Of a DNA stretch of 16,307 bases, positions 11,874-16,307 are shown piece after piece. The position numbers and the translations under genes were made by a program. The stretch spans positions 1 to 16,307 of the forward strand of contig CAYMMM010000018.1 of the NCBI GenBank assembly GCA_964391595.1, in the 5' to 3' direction. How positions within the stretch are numbered: position 1 is the first letter of the stretch; each line of letters begins with the position of its first letter. The DNA is from JADZGC01 sp964391595. Its GTDB lineage: Bacteria; Patescibacteriota; Saccharimonadia; CAILAD01; GCA-016700035. Under the pieces are notes generated by a model that was given only the letters and a program-made list of their open reading frames with translations, was not told where the DNA came from and searched no databases.

Positions 11874-12551
11874 TTATTCTTTTGGCTTGTCTTCTTTGGA
11901 CTCTTCGGCAGCTGTAGCAGCGGCTTCTTTTTCTTCTGCTAGATCCTCTGGAAGCTCGTCGCCCATCTCAGCTTCGAGTTCAGCCATCTCTTCATCAGTG
12001 CGCGGCGCATCAACACGACAAATGAGCTCGTGTGCGTCGGTCATGACCGTAACCTTATCTGAAATCTTGAGATCAGATACAGAAATACTGTCTTCTAGAT
12101 TCTCCAGACCTGAGATATCGACCTCAATGGCCTGAGGAAGATCGGCAGGGAGTGCCTCGACCTCAAGCTCTTCGAGAGGCTGCACGAGTGTACCGCCTAG
12201 GTTGAATACTCCAGGTGCTTCACCTACGAGCTTAATTGGTACTTCAGCTGTTACCACTTCATCCATCTTCACTTGATGAAAATCAACGTGGATGATCCGA
12301 CCGAGGTGATCGGTCTGCACGTCTGAGATCAGAACATTAACCGGCGCAGCATCACCAACAGCAAGCTGGACTAATGAAGAATGACCTGCCTGATGAAAAA
12401 CTCGCTTAAAAGTAAGATCCTCGAGGGATACGAGCTTATTCTCTACTTCACGACCATAAATAACACCAGGAATGCTTCCTGAACTTCGTAATTGCCGCAC
12501 TTGTTTACCCTGCTGTGCACGCTCAGCAGCCTGTAGCTTATAATCAACCAT
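11874..12551 (-). CDS. rplY: 50S ribosomal protein L25 (CTC/TL5 form)
   Basis: A 225-residue 5S rRNA-binding protein of the large subunit, in the two-domain general-stress (CTC) form. Residues 1-90 are the L25 domain: LQAAERAQQGKQVRQLRSSGSIPGVIYG, then VDFHQVKMDEVV. Residues 95-187 are the TL5-like beta domain (VPIKLVGEAPGVFNLGG, ALPADLPQAIEVDISGL). The last 38 residues are an acidic, Ala/Glu-rich tail that is probably disordered. AAAGGA lies 8 nt before the ATG. It follows the zinc-ribbon gene after 48 nt on the same strand. Confidence 0.95.
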   Translation of the reverse strand: MVDYKLQAAERAQQGKQVRQLRSSGSIPGVIYGREVENKLVSLEDLTFKRVFHQAGHSSLVQLAVGDAAPVNVLISDVQTDHLGRIIHVDFHQVKMDEVVTAEVPIKLVGEAPGVFNLGGTLVQPLEELEVEALPADLPQAIEVDISGLENLEDSISVSDLKISDKVTVMTDAHELICRVDAPRTDEEMAELEAEMGDELPEDLAEEKEAAATAAEESKEDKPKE

Positions 12552-12599
12552 TTCCTTAATCCTTTAAACGTTTATGATGAGAATTTTCTCAAGTAGAGA

Positions 12600-12950
12600 C
12601 TAGATCTCGCGTAAATACGAGTACATCTCAGCAATTTCGTGTGATGAGATAGCACCGAGCGCTGTGAAGCGTGATCGTTCCCTACGACTCGCATCATATC
12701 CAAGACGAGGCTTGGATACCGATACTGGTCGAGATTTGCGCTGTCCTTTGTGGTTCACCTCTTGAGCAGAGAGTAAGACAGTTGCCAATACTGGTAACGA
12801 ACACTTAGAGCAATTGAGCTGCATAAAACAATGCTGGTCAACCTTACCTAGAAAGCGAATATCATCTGGAGAATATTCCGCAGAACAAGACGGGCATTTG
12901 TAAAAAACCCGTAAATTCTTAATCAATTCCTGTAAGGCTTTTGGGCTCAA
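12600..12950 (-). CDS. Small zinc-ribbon protein of unknown function
   Basis: About 116 residues with two CxxC pairs (YKCPSC and LNCSKC) about 28 residues apart, a clear zinc ribbon. After it come a short hydrophobic strand (PVLATVLL), a basic Lys/Arg-rich stretch and a C-terminal helix (SSHEIAEMYSYLREI). It may bind nucleic acid, but I do not recognise the family. The start is debatable. I prefer TTG at 12950, because GAGGGAG lies 6 nt before it and a promoter (TTGACT-18-TATGAT) places transcription start near 12966. Upstream in-frame starts are ATG at 12977, which lies inside that -10 and has no ribosome binding site, and TTG at 12995. It sits between the glycosyltransferase operon and rplY. 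Confidence 0.65.
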   Translation of the reverse strand: MSPKALQELIKNLRVFYKCPSCSAEYSPDDIRFLGKVDQHCFMQLNCSKCSLPVLATVLLSAQEVNHKGQRKSRPVSVSKPRLGYDASRRERSRFTALGAISSHEIAEMYSYLREI

Positions 12951-12972
12951 CCGGTACTCCCTCTTGTTCGAA

Positions 12973-13002
12973 ATCATATCAAAATCAGATGGCAAAAGTC
13001 AA
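12973..13002 (-). promoter_or_regulatory. Promoter of the zinc-ribbon gene (and perhaps rplY)
   Basis: On the minus strand TTGACT (12997-13002) and TATGAT (12973-12978) are 18 nt apart. Each hexamer differs from consensus by one base. It lies just after the stop of the WecA-like gene. Confidence 0.5.
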
Positions 13003-13024
13003 TGACAAGCTGGACGGCCGACCC

Positions 13025-14071
13025 TCAATGCGAACGAATACGGCGGCGTTTCAGCACCAGCAGAGCCACCCCAAATATAACCAGGACACACATAACCGTG
13101 AGAGCAATCGCCTTCTCGCGACCATTGCCAATCAGTGCGACCAAACCAAAAATCAGGGCAAGTGCGTAGAGGAGCAGTACTGCTTGAGTCTGAGAGAAGC
13201 CAACATCAAGGAGCAGGTGGTGGATATGCCCCCTATCGGCCGAAAAAGGTGATTTACCCGTCGCTAGCCGACGCACCACCGCCCACAGAGCATCCAGGAC
13301 AGGCACGCCTAATACAAGAAGGGCCGTCGCCAGCTTTGCACCTGAGATAATCGACAGTAAACCAATGATCATCCCGAGAAAATATGCGCCGCTATCCCCG
13401 AGAAAGATCGACGCTGGATGAAAATTATAAACGAGAAAACCAAGACAGATCCCGAGAATCAAAATAGCCATCATCGCTGTGCCCGGCTGGCTGATGCGAG
13501 GCAGCATCGCAACAAAGAACAAGATCAAAGCAGCCACCCCAGTAATACCACTCGCCAATCCATCCAAGCCATCCAGAAAGTTAATAGTATTTGTCATCCC
13601 AACTAGCCATAGGATACTAAACACTACCGAGAGACTAACAAGCCCGAAGCCGGACAATGAAACGAGTGAGAGCTCCTGCCCAAAAGGGTTTGATATCACG
13701 TCAACGCGAATGCCGAAGCCAATCACAGCAATGCACGCAGCGAGCAGCTGAACTGCAAGCTTCAGCCAAGGGCTCACGCGGTGAAAATCATCGAGAAGCC
13801 CTATCCCAAACACTAATGCGCAAGCAATAACGAGCCCAGAGAAGTTTGATGGCAGTGGACGCACGAGGATTGGGGCGAGAATAAAGAAAGTCGTAAAAAG
13901 AGCCACTCCCCCAAGTCGAGGCGTGACGTGAGTATGCACTTTGCGCTTGGCTTCTTTTGGATCATCTATGCCACCATACTTAAGTGCCAGCTTGCGTACA
14001 TGCGGAGTCAGCCATACAACACTCAAAAAACTCAATGGAAGCCCGATCAGAAAATACGCTACCCAGTTCAT
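13025..14071 (-). CDS. Polyprenyl-phosphate HexNAc-1-phosphate transferase (WecA/TagO/MraY superfamily)
   Basis: A 348-residue multi-pass membrane enzyme that loads the first sugar-phosphate onto undecaprenyl phosphate, starting a surface glycan or teichoic-type polymer. Motifs in order: GIDDPKEAKRKVHTHVTPRLGG (34-55), GLLDDF with Asp94-Asp95, NTINFLDGLDG (161-171), NFHPASIFLGDSG (216-228) with Asp226, and SADRGHIHHLLLD with HIHH at 282-285. The HIHH loop marks the WecA/TagO branch and not MraY. About 11 hydrophobic segments are visible. The ATG overlaps the stop of the GT2 gene as ATGA (14068-14071), so the two are translationally coupled. The sugar is unknown; UDP-GlcNAc is usual for this branch. 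Confidence 0.92.
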   Translation of the reverse strand: MNWVAYFLIGLPLSFLSVVWLTPHVRKLALKYGGIDDPKEAKRKVHTHVTPRLGGVALFTTFFILAPILVRPLPSNFSGLVIACALVFGIGLLDDFHRVSPWLKLAVQLLAACIAVIGFGIRVDVISNPFGQELSLVSLSGFGLVSLSVVFSILWLVGMTNTINFLDGLDGLASGITGVAALILFFVAMLPRISQPGTAMMAILILGICLGFLVYNFHPASIFLGDSGAYFLGMIIGLLSIISGAKLATALLVLGVPVLDALWAVVRRLATGKSPFSADRGHIHHLLLDVGFSQTQAVLLLYALALIFGLVALIGNGREKAIALTVMCVLVIFGVALLVLKRRRIRSH

Positions 14072-15753
14072 TGCTTAACTGCCTTCTCAGTCACGCGAAA
14101 GCCGAGATATTTTCCGAGCATCAAGCGCGTTTGTGCATCAATAGCAGCCGTCGAGCCGAAACCGAGGCTCACGAGTGGCAGCAGAGCCCATTGGAGAAGC
14201 ATCGCAATATTTTTGCGCCATGTGTACCGGTGTGGTCGCGGTGGGAGTGAGATGAGCGATATCCAAATCGTGATGCTCAAACCTATCATTGCAACCGTCA
14301 TGATCTGACTAGCAACGATAGGAAGCTGATGGGCTAGGACTGTGTTTTTAAATGTAGGACTAAAGTACAAAGGCATCCAAGCTACAAAAGTAAGGATAAA
14401 TGGAGTAGTCGCCCATGAGTAGTGCCCCTCTATAAGGCGCCAGGCCTGAATCCATCGCCGCCCAAGCGGTATCTCTGGATGCTGCATACTCTTAATGAGT
14501 ACATATGGGATGTCAGAGGCGCCATATGCCCAACGTCGCAACTGTAAGTACTGATTACGATAGGTTGAAAGATACTTATGCGACAGCGTTGCATCCTGAT
14601 AGATCGGCATAAAGAGAGGCTCCACGGTGTGCTCCCCATGATATCTGAAGAACGTCCGCCAATACTGATGACCATCCTCTACTGGTGATGTGACAGACCA
14701 AAAATCAGTATCAATAAGGGCCTGCAGTGACTGAGAGTGAGATGCGAAATTGCGTAAAAATGATGGTCGCATAGAGTTGATGATGACCCAAAATGAATTG
14801 CCAGTCGCAATCACACGCATAGGTGCTGGCGCGTCCCAGATATTGTTGTAAAACATCGGTATAGGCTGAAAAGATGCGTATTTGCCGTGCTCAGAAGTAA
14901 CATAATTATATGTCAGAACAGAGAAATACTTCGGGTCTGGTCGATGGTCAGCATCAAGTGTTGTAACAAGCACATCACTTGGCTCAAGGCGCATTTCTTC
15001 GAGTCGCGGAAGGAGTGAGCGCATCGCGTACGTAATATTTGCACCCTTGCCTTTCAGCTCACCTACAATCCCATCGGGATGCTTGATGCAATAAAATCGC
15101 TCAAACTTAGCACTGAACTCCCTCTTCAAAACCGCAACACGCTCTTCATCAACTGCACCGCCTCGCTCTTCGTACGCGAGTACCACGATCATCTTACGTG
15201 CATCATAGGCAATCTGCGTGAGTGACTGTAACGTAGGTCGAAGTGTCTCTAGAGTTTCATTATATGTAGCAATTATTACAACGTGGTGTACATCGGAAGG
15301 CTTAATTCTTTTTTCGAGAAGCATATAGCCATCAAGTTTTTCTGCCTCTATTTCGTACTGAAGAACTTGCTCATGCAAGCGCCTTCCAAAACGTGTCACC
15401 GGCCAATACCACGGAACTTTAGCGCGTGTCTGTACGATGAGTGCATGCAACTCTTCCACTGATTGTTTGCCAGCTTCTAGTCGATCTAGCCTGTCTTGCC
15501 ACCCAACTCTCATCGATACACCAAGACGATGATACCCGGCAATGAGCGCCGCCGACATACGAAATGACTTCAGCAACCAGTACAGGTCGAGTGCAATGAT
15601 GAAGTAAGCAACAAAAAACGGCTGATAAATAGAGAGAATGATTGGTAAAACAAGCGTCGACCAGGTTAGAAATCCGGGCAGTATCTCCAGGAGTCGTACT
15701 GCAATATGAGGAGCTTTGACACCACTATCTGAGAGTGAGTTAGCGCGCGCCAT
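14068..15753 (-). CDS. Membrane glycosyltransferase family 2 (cellulose-synthase-like)
   Basis: A 561-residue processive-type GT2. Two membrane segments (about 18-40 and 44-62) precede the cytosolic catalytic domain. VVIIATYNE (158-166) opens the nucleotide-sugar fold. DAD at 267-269 is the metal-binding DxD, Glu359-Asp360 in SPVEDGHQYW is the catalytic base region, and QLRRW at 404-408 is the Q(Q/R)xRW motif. Three or more C-terminal membrane segments follow (about 446-465, 478-503, 515-535). It could make a surface polysaccharide or extend the glycan begun by the next gene's product. An AGGGGTGA ribosome binding site precedes the ATG. It overlaps the upstream membrane-protein gene by 14 nt and the downstream gene by 4 nt. 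The region 67-157 before the GT core is longer than usual and helical. Confidence 0.9.
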   Translation of the reverse strand: MARANSLSDSGVKAPHIAVRLLEILPGFLTWSTLVLPIILSIYQPFFVAYFIIALDLYWLLKSFRMSAALIAGYHRLGVSMRVGWQDRLDRLEAGKQSVEELHALIVQTRAKVPWYWPVTRFGRRLHEQVLQYEIEAEKLDGYMLLEKRIKPSDVHHVVIIATYNETLETLRPTLQSLTQIAYDARKMIVVLAYEERGGAVDEERVAVLKREFSAKFERFYCIKHPDGIVGELKGKGANITYAMRSLLPRLEEMRLEPSDVLVTTLDADHRPDPKYFSVLTYNYVTSEHGKYASFQPIPMFYNNIWDAPAPMRVIATGNSFWVIINSMRPSFLRNFASHSQSLQALIDTDFWSVTSPVEDGHQYWRTFFRYHGEHTVEPLFMPIYQDATLSHKYLSTYRNQYLQLRRWAYGASDIPYVLIKSMQHPEIPLGRRWIQAWRLIEGHYSWATTPFILTFVAWMPLYFSPTFKNTVLAHQLPIVASQIMTVAMIGLSITIWISLISLPPRPHRYTWRKNIAMLLQWALLPLVSLGFGSTAAIDAQTRLMLGKYLGFRVTEKAVKQ

Positions 15754-16120
15754 GTGTCACCCCTGTATATAAGGCTATCATCTGCGTCGTAAAGAGACTG
15801 AAGCTCAAACCGGCGATCACGAGCATAATACTCGTAATACGACTTCGCCGATACGTTGCTTGAGCAAGAAAAACATTGAGAAGTGAGATCAACCATCCCG
15901 CTACAGGGAGGACATACAATGTCTGCCAACTCCCTAACTCATCAAAAGCCGTCAAGGTAGTGTACCGTACGGGTACCTGCACCGACATGGGGTGGATCTG
16001 CGCAACTGCAAATATCGTATTGCCTACATTGACTAGGAGTACGACTAGAAGCAAAACCATGAGCCAATTATTCTGGCCAATGCCGCCCTGATCAAAAATC
16101 TGCTGGGTTACCCTTCGCAT
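15740..16120 (-). CDS. Small three-helix membrane protein of unknown function
   Basis: A 126-residue protein with three hydrophobic segments at about 20-42, 66-86 and 95-118. Between the first two is a loop (about 43-63: QIHPMSVQVPVRYTTLTAFDELGSW) likely to be outside the membrane. There are no cysteines or obvious catalytic residues. It overlaps the GT2 gene by 14 nt and heads that operon, so it may assemble with or anchor the glycosyltransferase (inference). I do not recognise the family. The ATG at 16120 has no ribosome binding site. A TATACT at 16131-16136 ends 10 nt upstream, which predicts a leader of only a few nucleotides. Confidence 0.7.
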   Translation of the reverse strand: MRRVTQQIFDQGGIGQNNWLMVLLLVVLLVNVGNTIFAVAQIHPMSVQVPVRYTTLTAFDELGSWQTLYVLPVAGWLISLLNVFLAQATYRRSRITSIMLVIAGLSFSLFTTQMIALYTGVTHGAR

Positions 16121-16130
16121 ATCTGTAGAT

Positions 16131-16136
16131 AGTATA
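16131..16136 (-). promoter_or_regulatory. -10 element of the glycosyltransferase operon
   Basis: TATACT on the minus strand, 10 nt before the ATG at 16120. The leader would be 3-4 nt or absent. No convincing -35 is seen. Confidence 0.4.
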
Positions 16137-16214
16137 CAGCTTTTACGGAGCTAGCTGTACTATTGCAGAGAAATAACAAGATCCCCTTCTATACCGCTAT
16201 TCATGATTGTCGTA

Positions 16215-16258
16215 CTCCAGATGCAATCCACTCTCTGTAAAGTACCTTACATCTGGAG
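16215..16258 (-). repeat. 9-bp inverted repeat at the tRNA-Thr 3' end
   Basis: CTCCAGATG (16215-16223) and CATCTGGAG (16250-16258) are perfect reverse complements 26 nt apart. The second arm covers the last five bases of the tRNA. In the transcript the tRNA tail could pair with the trailer, as a processing or termination structure. No T run follows. Confidence 0.45.
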
Positions 16259-16307
16259 CCGATGGGCGGATTCGAACCGCCGACCTCTGCTTTACGAAAG
16301 CATTGCT
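16254..16307 (-). tRNA. tRNA-Thr (CGT anticodon), 3' part, cut by the window edge
   Basis: The last 54 nt of a tRNA. The anticodon loop is TTCGTAA with anticodon CGT, reading ACG. The T arm is GGCGG-TTCGAAT-CCGCC, the 3' acceptor strand CATCGGC, the discriminator T73 and an encoded CCA. As aligned, the outermost anticodon-stem pair (27-43) is an A-G mismatch. The 5' half lies outside the window. Its U73 is the partner expected by the thrS T-box bulge. Confidence 0.92.

Noticed and set aside
12951..12995. Longer forms of the zinc-ribbon protein (ATG 12977 or TTG 12995)
   Set aside because: Neither has a ribosome binding site, and the ATG lies within a good -10. The TTG at 12950 has GAGGGAG at correct spacing. 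Still not certain.

Overview
The window looks like a chromosomal segment from a small-genome bacterium of the Patescibacteria/CPR, most likely a Saccharibacteria (TM7) relative. The pointers are a ThrS without the N-terminal TGS domain, a MurT-GatD pair, very tight gene packing, and several small conserved-looking proteins of unknown function beside universal genes. TGA is a real stop here (murT and the GT2 gene end in ATGA overlaps), so the code is not the TGA-to-Gly code of Gracilibacteria and Absconditabacteria. The phylum is an inference; no 16S rRNA gene is present. There are no mobile elements, CRISPR arrays or phage genes.

Layout. 1-165 (-): a structured RNA whose ends pair over about 22 bp, with 6S-RNA-like architecture. 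192-812 (-): M50 site-2 protease. 957-1175 (+): rpmB, ended by an 18-bp perfect hairpin. 1246-2586 (-): a degenerate metallo-beta-lactamase-like protein and a winged-helix protein fused to a nucleotidyltransferase-like domain. 2708-7739 (-): tRNA-Val, a T-box leader, then thrS-miaA-murT-gatD, with overlaps or a 4-nt gap between the four genes. 7800-8861 (-): a protein with a cryptic kinase-like C-terminus. 8943-9620 (-) and 9680-11207 (+): a divergent DNA-damage module, SRAP/HMCES on one side and a small protein plus a Y-family polymerase on the other. 11333-11782 (+): nrdR behind three DnaA boxes. 11874-12950 (-): ribosomal protein L25 and a zinc-ribbon protein. 13025-16120 (-): a membrane glycosylation operon (small membrane protein, GT2, WecA/TagO-like transferase). 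16254-16307 (-): the 3' part of tRNA-Thr(CGU).

The genes serve translation (thrS, miaA, rpmB, rplY, tRNAs), envelope assembly (murT/gatD, GT2/WecA-like, M50), and DNA repair and nucleotide supply (SRAP, Y-family polymerase, nrdR). Regulation is the most interesting layer. A T-box antiterminator-like element upstream of thrS carries a TGGA bulge that matches the U73 discriminator of the tRNA-Thr at the far end of the window. A GTTC-N7-GTTC direct repeat, like the alphaproteobacterial SOS box, lies between SRAP and the polymerase genes. Several genes have a -10 hexamer 6-7 nt before the ATG, which predicts leaderless transcripts.

All readings come from inspection of the sequence. Nothing was searched or folded by computer.
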